From contig WEDG01005400.1 in the NCBI GenBank assembly GCA_017591395.1, positions 1 through 64,000 of the forward strand: DNA of 64,000 bases, in the 5' to 3' direction. The first letter of the stretch is position 1; each line of letters opens with the position of its first letter. This document shows, piece after piece, positions 50,075 to 62,599 of this stretch. A program made the translations under genes and the position numbers. The notes beneath the pieces were generated by a model, which saw only the letters and a list, made by a program, of their open reading frames with translations, had not been told where the DNA came from and searched no databases. This stretch comes from Schistocephalus solidus (lineage: Eukaryota; Platyhelminthes; Cestoda; Diphyllobothriidea; Diphyllobothriidae).

Positions 50075-50160
50075 CAACGAGTCAGTGGCTCATTGATTAG
50101 GGTGTTGTACCGCAAATCGACGGATCTCACGTTCAATATTCATCTGTATCTGTAGTCTCG
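50075..50160 (+). repeat. tRNA-derived SINE head
   Basis: The stretch reads AACGAGTCAGTGGCTCATTG and then ATTAGGGTGTTGTACC, an A-box region. It continues GCAAATCGACGGATC and CACGTTCAATA, a decayed B box. Order and spacing match a tRNA-like SINE promoter. A shared repeat body follows about 80 bases downstream. Confidence 0.5.
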
Positions 50161-50235
50161 CCAACGTTAGTATTGATACTTGACACCTTATGTAATCTTT
50201 TAACGAACTTTCCTATTATTTATGAAGTTTACCAT

Positions 50236-50400
50236 TTCGACCGAAGCTGCCTGTGAAAATTTACTGTTTGCCTGCAGTGTGTTTTTAATCGTGTATGCTA
50301 AATGATTTTGTGCAAACGGAATCGCTGTAAAATGCTAGTGACTCTTTTCGGAGCTTGTAATGGCCACTTAAAATAAGCATTATGACAAGATATTTTGGTA
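50236..50400 (+). repeat. Dispersed repeat body, member 1
   Basis: About 165 bases that align throughout with 61837-61995. Shared words include GACCGAAGCTGCCTG, a TTTTAATCGT block, TTTTGTGCAAAC, and CGGAGCTTGTAATGGCCACTT. It follows the SINE head at 50075 and may be its body. Confidence 0.6.
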
Positions 50401-50609
50401 ACATATCTTTCAGGCTAAAAGTTGATTTATAAAAAGAGGTAATATATTAATGAAAATAAAAAATTTCAAAGTGAATCTGTCTAATTATTTGTGCATTCGT
50501 ATCCATTAACATACAGAATTTCCCAGCTTTTGCCAATTATACTTTGGAAAGGATTAATAAACTTGCATATTGCTCGGGAAAAACCTGTCTTAAAACGCTT
50601 GCTATAGGG

Positions 50610-51900
50610 GCGCATATTAGCGGAGGTATTCATTTAGTTCAAAGTGCAATCCTTCGAACCGTACGGTTTACAGTCTGAATGTCATTCCATTGAAAGAAGT
50701 GGATGTCCAAAAGGACCTTGGAGTCTGGATCACGCCCACGCTTAAACCCTCCCTACATTGCGCAAAGGTAGCGAAGTCAGCCATGTCGATTCTGTACCTC
50801 GTTAAACGAGCTTTTGCAACCTTCACTACCGACTGCTTCGCTAAAGTCTTCGGAACATTCGTGCGGCCACAGTTGGAGTCCGCTATCCAAGCTTGGAGAC
50901 CCTGGGTGGCGAAGGACATCCACATCCTCGAAAAGGTCCAAAGGCGAGCAACAAAACTTGTCCTTGGACATGGCTCACAGCATTATGAAACACGGCTGTT
51001 GAGTCTCGATCTCTTTCCCTTGCACTATAGACAGCTTCGGGGGACCTGATACTAACATTCCGCATACTACGTGTCCAGGACTGTTGTCTCGTCCCAGGGG
51101 ATTTCTTCGAGTTAGCAAAAACAACGAACTTGAGAGGTCATCCTCTCAAAGTACGTGTGACTGGAGCAAGGCTAGACACTCGGAAGTACTTCTTCTCCAA
51201 AAGAGTAGTCGAAGCTTGGAATAGTCTTCCTCTGGATGTTGTTATATCGGACTCCTTGGAGGTTTTTAAGCGAAAGTTAGATCGATATAATGGTGCGAGC
51301 TACAACACTAACTGAAAGCTGCAATTGTGACAACAGAAAAAAAAAGGCATTTATGGTATTACTAGCTATATTTGGGTAACATTTCTTTATGTTTTTTTAT
51401 TTTCGTTCGAGGGGCTTGCATTCTCCCATTATTCCCATGCTGGGGTCCTCGAGGTCTTCGCTGCTTAACTTATTTGCACACCTTGGTGACACCGTAAGTG
51501 TTTGCATCAGCTGGACCTGGCGACCGTCGTCCGTGAGGTGTATGAACGTTCTCCCTTTGTTCGAACAGCAATGGACCGAGGATGATCTGGACATATATTT
51601 CCGCCTTTTAAATCCCTCAACGGACTCTGCAATCAGCAAGGGAGAATCTGGCTGATTCATGTGATCTCAGAAATGCCCCCCGATGGACCCCCGCCCAAGG
51701 GCGACAGTTTTTTTCTCCTAAATATCACCGGGAGTTTTTTTTTCACTGTCTGCTCTTTTTCAACTATGTTCCACTATGTTGGCCTCACCAACATATCAAG
51801 TTACTATTTTTTTGATACCACAACTCGCATGTACAAATAGGGAATTCAAAGGTAACTCACCTCCATCTCCCTCAAATATACCGATACTGATACTGAATAG
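50610..51900 (+). mobile_element. CR1/Jockey-like LINE, 5'-truncated
   Basis: The C-terminal side of a non-LTR reverse transcriptase is readable almost throughout. In frame from about 50640 it reads KEVDVQKDLGVWITPTLKP, FGTFVRPQLESAIQAWRPW, ILEKVQRRATKLVLG and LFPLHYRQLRG. A run of G at 51045-51050 is one base short of the frame. The reading continues LTFRILRVQDCCLVPGDFF, RGHPLKVRVTGARLDTR, VVEAWNSLPLDVV and FKRKLDRY, with a stop near 51315. The 3' part is GC-richer non-coding sequence ending in a GATACTGATACTGA-type tail near 51880-51895. The catalytic palm and the endonuclease are absent, the usual 5' truncation. It is the best preserved element in the window and so probably the youngest. 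Clade assignment is from memory. Confidence 0.78.
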
Positions 51901-53423
51901 TTATTATGTTTTTATTACGTTTTCGGCCATTAGGTTACGGGCTTAGTTGAACCACCAGATCCAACGTAAACGACTCTGTATATAATGCAATTCTGGTAAG
52001 CCGTCACACATGCAAACACACATGTTAACCAAAACTGAAGTGCTTAAAACAGCCAGTGCTCTCAACAGTACTCGGAAAAGTGCATAATCAGAATTTCTGC
52101 ATCGGAATGCTAAACAATTTTGCTTAAAACAAATGCTACCTTATTTAGAGCATAGGATGATCATGGTAATATCCACCTATTTATCACAAATGGGAGTTCA
52201 CTTTATTCTTGGCAGATAACCGTTTCCACGCCTAATCCTAACGTGCGTGACGTTAAGCGATCGCAGATATCTAAAACTGAGGCCATTATATTTAATGCAG
52301 GGCCACCTTTAATAAGAGATTGCATATGGTCGCGTATTGTTACAAAAACATTTGGCTCATTCAAACTGTTCTGAGTGGTAATATATCTCACTTTGTATAT
52401 CTTTTTCGATAACAATAGTCTTCATTCAGGGCACTAACGTGGGTCAATTTGACATATAATGAACATACCCCACCCAGGTAATATCGGGTGCATTATGCAT
52501 AAAAAGGGACAAAGTAATTCAAGTTTATTTAATTCACCACTGTAAGTTCACGCAAATTTTGACATCGTTATGAGCTTAATTAAACAAACAGCTAAAACGT
52601 AAGTGGTAATGAGCAAAATCAATGTTTGCTATGCATGTGCGTGCGCAAATCCGGAAATACTAAAATTTTGCAGCTCTTTTCGAGTCCGAAGAACTAACTT
52701 CTACCCCAGAATTCATGTATATCACGCCTATATTACGAGTGATTTCTAAAATCACAAAATATTGTGATGATAATGTCGCATGATAGCATGAAAATATTTA
52801 AAAATTAAATTCGAAGTCCTTACCTTGATGAAGTACTAGTATACAAAAAAGGTTCTACCCAACCATCTGCCTTTAAATCGCTTTTTCCTTCACCATTTTA
52901 GGTTCCTTAACCGACTGAGCGAATGCTTGTCCCATGTAATTCGTTCATGATGGGGACCATACTCCATACTTGGAAAATTGCTTATGGCTAAGCTCTTTTG
53001 AAATGATTCAACAACGGCTTATTATTTTAGTCAAATACAAAAAGACCTTTACATGTGTATACTCCCATCTATTGTATGAAAATTAATGGAGTACGTGTGG
53101 CCAGTTAAAAGTTATCAAAATATCCCCACAGTCTTAGTGCAGATAACATTGAAGCCCAAATAACACAGATTCAAATAAATGCACGTTTGTGCTTGATTTC
53201 AAATTACAAGGAAATTACAATGCAACTCGACTATTGTCGTTTATTCTGACTAAACTAACTGTTAAACTTTTAGCGTACCTCAAAAACAGATGCTTAGGAA
53301 TGGCTCTATAGCGTTCCCTTAAGACTAATGATAGGGCAAACATTTGCTGTGCCATTATTTGCCTGAGACATTTATGTGATGGAAGAATATTAGACATTGG
53401 GCTAGCACCGTCAAAGCTTAGAA
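51901..53423. other. AT-rich intergenic stretch with one coding-like frame
   Basis: On the minus strand, 52415-52203 is open for 70 codons and reads protein-like (NEPNVFVTIRDHMQSLIK, ALNIMASVLDICDRLTSR). It has no recognised domain and no clear splice acceptor. The rest shows nothing. Confidence 0.3.
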
Positions 53424-53740
53424 ATGTTCTCGATTAAATTTCTTTCGTTTCAGTTATTGTACAATTTACCTTTGATGGCACTGGAGAGGAAATATACTGG
53501 TGAAATTTTGCTAATTTCTTTAACTGAAACACACCTTATTTGTGTAGTAGAGCGCTGCTTACGGATTTGGCGTCCTTGTGGGGATGCGAATGCATTAAAT
53601 CCAGTTTGTCTTACGATAATTTTGAAACCAGGATTGACATCGATTTAAATTGTAGCATACAAATTGCAATGACGGAGATGTACAGAAGATTTCAGGTTAA
53701 CCATGGATACATTCGCAGTTTTATCATGGTTGATATATAA
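53424..53740 (+). other. Two overlapping unidentified ORFs
   Basis: A 74-codon frame (53424-53648) and a 66-codon frame (53540-53740) overlap and precede a 158-codon frame. The second reads ALLTDLASLWGCECIKSSL. Neither shows a known motif. Together with the downstream frame they might be fragments of one frame-broken coding region, but I cannot show this. Confidence 0.18.
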
Positions 53741-54179
53741 TACGGTATACGACAAAATAATTCTTACTTTAAATGTTTACCAAGTACTTGAATGCCCGGG
53801 AATAGTTGCCAATTTTTATTTGCCTACATTGAAGAGCATTTTAGGCCTTCGCCAACAAAATCTGCAGGCTTTTAAAATAATAAAGATGGAAGGGAACAAA
53901 TATATTTCCATAGATTCTTTCTGTGATCCAGAAAACAATGCTTACTTTAGACAGAAACACAGAAAGAGAAAACTGCGAATTACATCGGACTCAGCAGACT
54001 ATAACATCCTGTATTTGTGTGCAGATTTCTTGGAGCAAAAGATTGCTACATGGCTGTCTGCCAAAACGCGAATCCAGGACTTAGAGAAAGCTTGGCTCAA
54101 TGCATCAATCAGTCCGCCTGGCAACCAATGGGATCAGCGGCTCTGTAGGCTTATTGAAATTACCATCTTAAAATTGTGA
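53703..54179 (+). CDS. Unidentified 158-codon ORF, longest in the window
   Basis: The longest open frame in the window, with ATG at 53703 and stop at 54177-54179. The second half has a more balanced base composition and protein-like readings: MEGNKYISIDSFCDPENN, FRQKHRKRKLRITSDSADY and FLEQKIATWLSAKTRIQDL. I recognise no family, signal peptide or membrane segment. By a rough stop-frequency estimate, a frame this long is expected less than once by chance here, so it deserves more weight than the other orphan frames. It could be an exon, a single-exon gene or element-derived. Confidence 0.28.
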   Translation: MDTFAVLSWLIYNTVYDKIILTLNVYQVLECPGIVANFYLPTLKSILGLRQQNLQAFKIIKMEGNKYISIDSFCDPENNAYFRQKHRKRKLRITSDSADYNILYLCADFLEQKIATWLSAKTRIQDLEKAWLNASISPPGNQWDQRLCRLIEITILKL

Positions 54180-57100
54180 AACCAAATGGTTGCATAAAAG
54201 ACACAATGACTGACTAAAGCATCACACCAATATTTATTGTGAGCCTTGGTCTGGATTAAACTAGGAAGGATGGGATGTCTGTCTTGCAAGTAAAAAGTGA
54301 AAACCCTTTATCAATTCTTAGGAAACGGTAATTCTAAAAACAGTGGAGTTACTTACAGTTAACACTATCTGTAGTGGCTCAAGATATGCCAGCTATTACT
54401 TTGGGATCTGTTTAAATCGTAAAAAGGGTTTAATCGTAGTGTAACGGGGCCATTTGAATTATTCAAAAACAAGGATAAAACCAGTTTTGTCAATAAATCA
54501 ATCTAAAATATTGGCAAATACATCGATGCTCTAGAACGGAAGGAAATATGGACAGTGCAATACGCAACTCTCGGATGTTTAAAAACAAAGCTTTGTCCAC
54601 TGTTTACCCAAATTAGCTAGGCAGATATCCACTCATGGTGGACGTATGAACCAGCTTGTCTCTATACGTAGCATTTGTCCAAAACATTATAAAAAACGAA
54701 TGCGAAAAATGCACATTTTCAGAGCCAAACTGTAGTACCTATTATTCACACCGTCATTTCACGTTGACAAGGCCAGCAAAACTTCTAGTAGGTCACTTAA
54801 GGCCTGCTGTTCCGTGAACGTATATAGCCGCCACAACAAGACAAACTTTCATGATATTTCCCCTTCTTCCTTAGAAAAATAAAGAAAGGCTGCAGGTTCA
54901 GCCTTTTCAATTTGTATCGGCCCTTCAGATGCTCCTTTGGGGCAGGTTATATCGGTCCAAATACTGAGCATCCATCTAAGACAGCACCATCTTTCGAAGG
55001 GAAGTGAAAATACGAGCTCCTTTTTTCTGTTGTCAATAGGAAGAATGCACGATCACTGGAACAGCACGTGACTTAGTCGGAACTGTCTGTCCTGTACAGG
55101 AGGCCATCATTAAAGACTGTGAGCAAGCAAGAAATAAATGAGCGTTTTTTCAGTCCAACTCTGAGGAAAGGTTAGGGGAGAGTTGGAGGTTGTTTTGTGA
55201 TGAGGCTGAGCCCAAAATCTTTGCTGGCATAAATGAAAGTATGGATAAATTGATCTCCAGCAAAACGTTCACTCACTTGATTGTCGGCGGTCACTGGGAT
55301 GATGTCGAGCAAGCGGTCTGGGTGTGTTATAAAATACCCGCGATTAATTCAAAGTTTCTGTGCCAGCGGATACTTTTGATGGCAGAAACAATAGTCACTT
55401 ATTTGCCCAACACATGCGTGCTCACTGAAGGCGTTTGTAGAAGCCCTTGAATTCCCCTGGCCCAAGCTGAGGCAACCATGTTCGTTCCTACATCCTACTT
55501 CACCGCGAAGAATTTAAAAAATCTAAGCAGAACTTACTGCCAGACTCCTTCTTCACATCCATTTGCCACTGCCGGAATAAGGCTAAAATTTTCCCTCAAC
55601 ATTTCTGAACGTTTTAACAGCCTCCACATGACCACAGTTTATTGGTAGCTCTGAATTTCACAGCTCAACTCTAAGTGACGTATTCTACTGTGCAGGCTAC
55701 AGGATGACAACTGGAAAACGCATTTTAGCCGAATTTTATTTAAATAATTTTTTCCCGGTGTCATGAGAAAAGGAAAACGGAGCCTTAATTGTGCGAAGTA
55801 AATAGCCTGTAGTGAACCGGACCCCAGGTCTTCGTCCAAACAGAGGCCCTACCATTGAAACTGAATGCATAGTACAAGGTCATAAAGTAAAAATTGCACA
55901 AATCCACCACTTATAGTATAACTTTCGCGAACATTGATGCCTATCCTGTGCCCCTCAATTCGGGCGCAACATGGGGACTTGCATGTGAATTTGGTTTTTT
56001 GCGAGGCGGACTTGCAAAGTACCTCCGAAAATCTTTTTCTTCCAATTAAAAGAATAAGTTAAAATTATCGGAGTTGTGCTTGAGGGCAGTGGTTGTTTGT
56101 CTGTGATGTGAACGTTAGCCTTTAATCACTGATAGCTCTATACAATGCTCTATTTCTTTAATCATTTTTGACTTTCTTTTTCGAGTAAATGCGGCCGCAC
56201 ACGAGACTTTATGTTGGCTATTCTGCGCTAAAAATGACGCCGTATCGCGCAGAAGTAAGACTTTGCCAAGGAATTCATTAAAAGGAAACTTTATCGTTTA
56301 CTGTCGTTCTTGAGAAACCTGATTTATACGGTCCCTTGAAGCAAGGTGTTTATTTCATCTCGAGAGGTTAAAGCAAAGCAACGCTGTGATTGTGCTGAAT
56401 GCGCTTATTTCCAAGAGAGTGAGTCGGATATCGAAGACGCGACCATGCTATCCAGAAGATATTAAGAAGTAGCCATTGTAGCTTGACTCTCAGTCCCCAA
56501 CTATTTTTCCACTCCTCTAAAAAGGCGGACTTCTTATGCTATTTGGCAATCCCCTCTATTCACACTTAGCACCTGCTGGGCTGTAGACAGTGAATAAGTA
56601 CTCTGAGACATCAGGATGCAGGGTTGTTAGGCTGACCTTGAGAAATTGTACATGTTGTCTTTCCTGAAGAATTGACTTTCAAACCCATCCATGACTTGAG
56701 TCATGGGAATCGAACGTTTACTTTTGTCTTTGGTCTTTAATTATCTGCAGAAGTCATGATTGTTCACTAAAACTTAAACCCTCGTCCGCTGTCATTTAAA
56801 AAAACTTAAATTTGTTGTAAGAAAACTAAAATGTCAATTTGGGGATTCAAAAAGCAAACGGGAAAATGTCAATAACTTCTATAATTTCCTGTTCACTGCT
56901 TCTTTGAATTTTAAGTGACAACCTAGCATTCTGGCATGTCAGTCTAGTCATCGTTGTAATTATTTAAATCATCTTAGGAAAAACCTCCTGCACTTTGTCA
57001 CTTGATATATGTGAAAGACTGTAAATAAATCGATTGTTTTAGAAATATATTCCAATTTTACTTATCTACGCTGTTTCATGATTTATATGTGAAAAAGGTG

Positions 57101-58199
57101 TATATTTGTTGACTGTAAATTAAATTTTTCGCATATTTATAATAAATCCTATCCCTACCTAAACAGTTAATTTCAAGTGATTATAAATAGCATTGGTAGA
57201 TGCATGTTTCGGTGAAAGGTTATTTTAATTTTAGCCAACAGAGATAGTCCTAGGATTTACGGTCTGACTTCCATTTACTCCAATTGTTTCGATTAAATCG
57301 GTGCAATCTGTGCGGTTCGATGTAATGAGGGAAGGCTCCCAAACACCACATGATTCACAGATTAATCTAACGATGCATCGTCAAAATGATGAACAGCGTT
57401 GATTTAGAGAAAATTGCGATGCTATCGATGAATCCTACCTTCACCAATTCATGATATTTCATCTGCGAAGGACGCCATTTAACCTAAGAAACATGTTATC
57501 TTTCGGTTTTTACCATTGGAGTAATTGCTTTCTTTGCTAACAGCTTTGACAATGTATAATAAGCTTCTCTCTATCCTAACAGTTATACCCAACCTCAAAC
57601 CCGAGAGCACAACAGACTGATAGCCTGATGGTATTATTTTGGTGCTTTGCGTTCACTGACCCAGAACATGAGGATCAAATCTCGGATTCACCAACCTGAA
57701 TTTCAGTATGCCTAGCCAACTACATATAATAATCCTGATAAGGCGACCATAATCTCTCTTGTCTTCATTATTACCTATGCTTGCAAACTCTATAGCATTC
57801 AGTTTCTGGGGCAAGCTTGTTTCTACTACGCGACAGTCGATTCTCACTGCGAAATCCAAAAGTTCATAAGCGATGGTGTAGAAATATTTATCAATTTAAT
57901 GTGTTGGTAAGCAAGGGTAGTTCAATTGGGCATAGATCTCCTACTTAGGCGTGGTTGATAAATGCTTGAACCATTTAGCTTATAAGCTACCTTTGAGTTA
58001 AATCCTCAAAGAGCAAACCACAGCTTTGAGGCATAGGCTACTTCATTTTCTCCAATCATTACAATACCGTTTAATTAGTAATGCTAAGGTACCTATTTCG
58101 TACTGCTGGCTTTCGTGTTTGCGTTTGAATAGATGTACGCCTTACATTTATAATCTCAAAACCAGCATTGTTATTTGTGTACAATTTTTCTCATCACCA
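54180..58199. other. Intergenic stretch
   Basis: The sequence is mildly GC-richer at 54880-56600. An 86-codon plus-strand frame (55190-55450) is open without motifs. Two small hairpins, at 54885-54906 and 56689-56706, are described as findings. No gene could be supported. Confidence 0.35.
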
Positions 58200-58480
58200 G
58201 AATATGCGATTCGATAAGGTGCTGCAGAACGCAGCCACCTGAGATGCAATATACAAGGTACTCGATGTTGTACCGATGCTATCTGATGTGGAATGACGTC
58301 AGTAACATAGACAAGGGAGACTAAAATGGCCATTTTGTGTACTCTTGGCCATCGGGCAGCCCTACCAAGACGTAGGTGCTGAGGTTTCAAATCGAGACGA
58401 AGGGCTGATAAGTCAAAGGACCTAATCAGTGCGCCTCTACATCGTACCCCTGTTGGTTGCTGTCGGTTACATATACAATT
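58200..58480 (+). repeat. Dispersed repeat
   Basis: A GC-richer block with the words GAATGACGTCAGTAACATAG, ACTAAAATGGCCATTTTG and TTTCAAATCGAGACGAAGGG. It resembles a repeat I associate with diphyllobothriidean tapeworm genomes, from memory only. It has no coding content on either strand and sharp edges against AT-rich DNA. Confidence 0.4.
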
Positions 58481-61400
58481 TTGTAGGGGGGATGAACAAT
58501 CACCTTGCTGAACTCGGGCCTTATGAACATTATTTATATTAAATGGAGTCAGTTATACAGTTGCACTTCATTATTGGTTTGTTGGTTTTCAAACATTCAG
58601 CTAATTCTGCGTTTCTGAACTACGCAGTAGGTTGGCAATATTTTGCGTGAAATAAATTGTGTTTTGTTCATCTTGGCAAATGTGTTTGGGTGTGTCCAAT
58701 TTGGAGCTGAAAGGACTTTCAGAAGTTGGTGTGCAGGGTGCGTATTTTCATGCTTCACTGGATACGTTTGGTAGTTGCAGTGAAACACCTACACTTCGAG
58801 AGCTTAATCGACTCCTTGGCATACAAAAATAACTGTGTACTCTTTTAAGATGTCCATTACATCTTAAACAGCATCAGCAGTGTTAAATAAAAGTTCATTT
58901 TGCATTTTACCTGCTTCGCATATCCCTAAACATGCATCAATGTCGTAAGAAGGGCATTCTCCGACAAGATTACTGGACATGCGCGTGAAGCTGTGTACCA
59001 TTACTAAATCCGGAGTTTTCTCAGGCAGTTTTATAGCTGTCAATAATGCCTGTAGTTAAGTGCTCACAGGTAAACAAAACAAAGACTGCTATGGTTATAT
59101 CTGACTTGTAAGCCATCATCAGCCACTCGTATCTACTTTCCCAACCGAGGTTATCTTAACATGTATTTGGATATGACTGGTGTAAATTGCCTAATTTTCC
59201 ATCACAGAGCGTTTATCCCTGAAAGATAAATCACACGTTGATCAAAAACATTTCAGGGATATTCACTTAGCGATAGAAGCAATTGTGTCGGAAGCTTGTG
59301 TTCCTGAAAAGAAACAAATAGCCTATGCTTTGCTGTCCAGCACAATAATAATATACCGTGACCGCGCAATTTCCGACTGATAACTTTTTTTCTATTCTGA
59401 AGGCTGCAAAAATGTTTAGCTTTTCATTCAAATTACAGGTGGAACCATACCAATAGCAAACGTTCTAACTAAAATCGCAAGCATCCGTTTTGACGGCATT
59501 CTGCCGCTGCTGGACAAATCTGCGAGTTTTCCTGCCTGTCATGGGACCCTAGCATTTTCTGCGTGTTTTTGTAGATGTATACTGTTATGTATGTTACTTG
59601 CTGCTAACTGGCAGTTTAAAGAATATTAAGTGGGTAGCTCACTGTGGCTTATAGAAATCGGCCCAATAATTATATAAATTTCAGTTTACTCTTAGAAACC
59701 TCAAATAGACTGATGTGTTTCACGGTAACGATTAATTACCGAGAAAACAAACAAAAACACATATATATTAGATCCAGCGGAAATCCCTTGTTGGGGTTAG
59801 GAGCGTTAAAATTGGATAAGTTGGGTTGAAAACGCAACTATACAAATCAATGTCACCTATTCATTTACTTCCGGCCTTATTGTCAAATCAAGAACATACG
59901 AGGTACACCGGAAGTGTTTTCGAATTTAAACTCCTATTGTGATGCAATCCCATTACACCATGCCACACCTTTCTTTCATCATTTTCAACAAAGGGCTCTA
60001 AAGAATACTGGGGATATGCAAGAAAATTTGACGTATCGCTTCGGTTGGTTTGCGTAGAAATCATTTCATGCATATCTGTTATCCGGTCCTTAGGGGAATC
60101 CAATTCCGTACCTTGATATTTTTCGCAATTTGTGGTTATGCACCTTTTTATGTTATTTGCGTTTTGATGGATTTGGCCTCTGCCTGTTTTCCTGCAAGTC
60201 CTCCCTGAATTCTGTGTCCTCATTTCCAATTTTTTCGAGTTTTCAGCAGAAAATATAGTCAGTACGCGCATGATTCGTCTACGTATCTGACAGATATTTT
60301 GGTAATTACGCTTTTGGTGCACTTAATCGACCCCTGGTCTCACTTACAATTATGTATACCAAGGCCATATCAGTAGGCCATCTATCAAAAATAATGCTAT
60401 CACTGGTCATGCTACTATCGGTAAAAATGCTGCGCGCCCATGTACACTGAAAGACGGAACATGTCGGTAATTCGTTGTTTTGAATAAAGTTTATGCTAGC
60501 ATTCATCGTTATAGTACATTGGTTACGTTCAACTAAATGCGGACAGTATTACACGCCTACACGTCTACACACAAAAATACATGTCAAAATAACCATGATG
60601 CTAATACAAACGCAAATAATCAATCTTAGTCCACCAATTTTACTTGCTGGAAGGGTCAATCGTTGCAATGTAGGAAAGTCACACAAAGCAGTGATTGGCC
60701 TAATGACCATCAAAACGATGGAATGCAGAAACGACAATGTATACGCTACCTTCTGCAAATAGAACCTTTTCATACTGAAGCGACTAAATCTGTTTACTCT
60801 TTTAAGCGCAAGCTCCCTTGTAGGCCTCTTAGATTGTCGTGTGGCAATGAATTCTTCACTGGTGCTATGGCAGAATTTTGATTTTCATAACTGGAGAAAA
60901 AAAATGTGCCTTGGGATATCAAAAGGCACAAAATTAAGATTAAATGTATGCAGGTCCGGGTGTAACAATCAAAATAATGACTTTGATAGGATTTTTGACA
61001 GATCTAGCAATTGTTGACTTTCTCCGCCTACAAATGCAATTATTAATTACAAAACATTGTTGTTATTTTATGACTTCAACCACTGCTTGTTCGACCATGA
61101 TAACCTACAGAGAATGCTTGTATGACCTCACTAGTAGGAAAAAGGTATCCCTTGGCGTATAGTGCGGAAACATGGGCAATGATACAAGGCCACGTTAAGA
61201 AGAGAAAACAGTGAGTACATGTTGTATTGAAAGGATATTTTTATTCTATAAGTCATAGTTCAAACCAGCTGGTAATTAAGAACCAAATGTGAACTTTATT
61301 ACACGTTTACTTAAACGTGCATACCTGCACGTCAAACTAACCTTAATGTTATGACAACTCATAAACCTACTCTTTATCTCTTCTGTTTTTGTTGCTTAGG

Positions 61401-61836
61401 GGTAAGCATTTGGTGCAGCTTCAGAAGACTTACAGAAGCAATTATTGCCCCTCTGATGATTGAGAACGATGAAACGTGGAATTTATGGTTCGCAAGCAGG
61501 CGCTTTTCATATTCAACTGACTTAACCTTCTGGTGCTAGTTGGCGAGAGCTCACCGGAGTTTTTAATGGATAGGCGTGGCGAAAAGAATTCTGAACTGAC
61601 GTTTCAGTTGAGCTGTTTTTACACTAGCGGTAAGAACTGCACTTTTTTCTATAAATATGCACAGAAACCAAGAAGTAAATTATAAGATTCCATGTACAAT
61701 AAACAGAAATAGGGTATTTACTTAATGCTTTATCAGATTCTACTAATTCAATTGGGTCGTTTTTAACTAAGTTCTGGCATCCGAACCCTTAATTGGGAAC
61801 CCTTAATTGATCAATCAATTTCAAAATATTCTGCCT
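58481..61836. other. AT-rich intergenic stretch
   Basis: A 144-codon minus-strand frame (60322-59888), polar and rich in Asn, Arg and Thr, has no recognised motif and could be chance. No RNA gene or further repeat could be supported. Confidence 0.35.
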
Positions 61837-61995
61837 TGACCAAAGCTACCTGCGGACATTTAACGTTTGACTACGTGCTATTTATAATCGTAACGATTGC
61901 ATGCGGTTTTGCAAACTGGCTCACTGCAAAACGCAAATAACTGTCTTCGAACCTTGAAATGACCACTTGGGAATCGGATATAGGACAGCACATTT
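61837..61995 (+). repeat. Dispersed repeat body, member 2
   Basis: Aligns with 50236-50400. Shared words include GACCAAAGCTACCTG, TTTATAATCGT, GGTTTTGCAAAC and CGAACCTTGAAATGACCACTT. No SINE head is visible just upstream of this copy. Confidence 0.58.
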
Positions 61996-62599
61996 TCTCA
62001 TAATTTTGTTTGAACTAATACGCGATGTAACAAGGACGTTTTTAATTAATGCTATATAATAATATGTCAATGTGTATTTTTTCTAATCAGTAGCGCATTC
62101 TTTTCCACTAAAATACATTATGTCCAAGTTTTTGCCAGATTTAATTCAGAAAAACTATAAAAAATTGCATATTTTTTGGTAAAATACTTTATCAAAGCGC
62201 TTTTTAATTGGGCTCCTATAAACACATGAATATTGTTTAGTTGACAGTAGCGATGCTGCTTTGGTGCACTTTCAACGTATGGATTACAGACTACTTTGAG
62301 CGGCCCAATCGAATGAGAACCACGCTGCTTAGGTAAAAATTCGCTTTTTTCGTGAAACACGAAAAGAAACGCGTCAATCCAAGGCATATATCATTGCATT
62401 CAAAAAGTTATTTATCTTTAAATGGTAAAATGGGCAGTGATCTCGATAGTAATGCACAAATACTAGAACTAGATTCGTGAATTTGAACAACAAGCACTTT
62501 TCTCCCATGCTCCCTTTTTAAAATAAGAGGATGAACACATGAATAGGTACTAATAGTAGATAAGTAGTAGGCATAAGAAGAAGGAACGTGCCCATCTTC
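61996..62599. other. AT-rich intergenic stretch
   Basis: Nothing supported. The 89-codon minus-strand frame (62387-62118) has no motif. Confidence 0.4.

Noticed and set aside
50668..51065. Minus-strand frames of 60-85 codons over the LINE
   Set aside because: Antisense shadows of the plus-strand reverse transcriptase.
51389..51660. Opposed 87-88 codon frames in the LINE 3' region
   Set aside because: They lie in the GC-richer non-coding tail of the element and have no motif.
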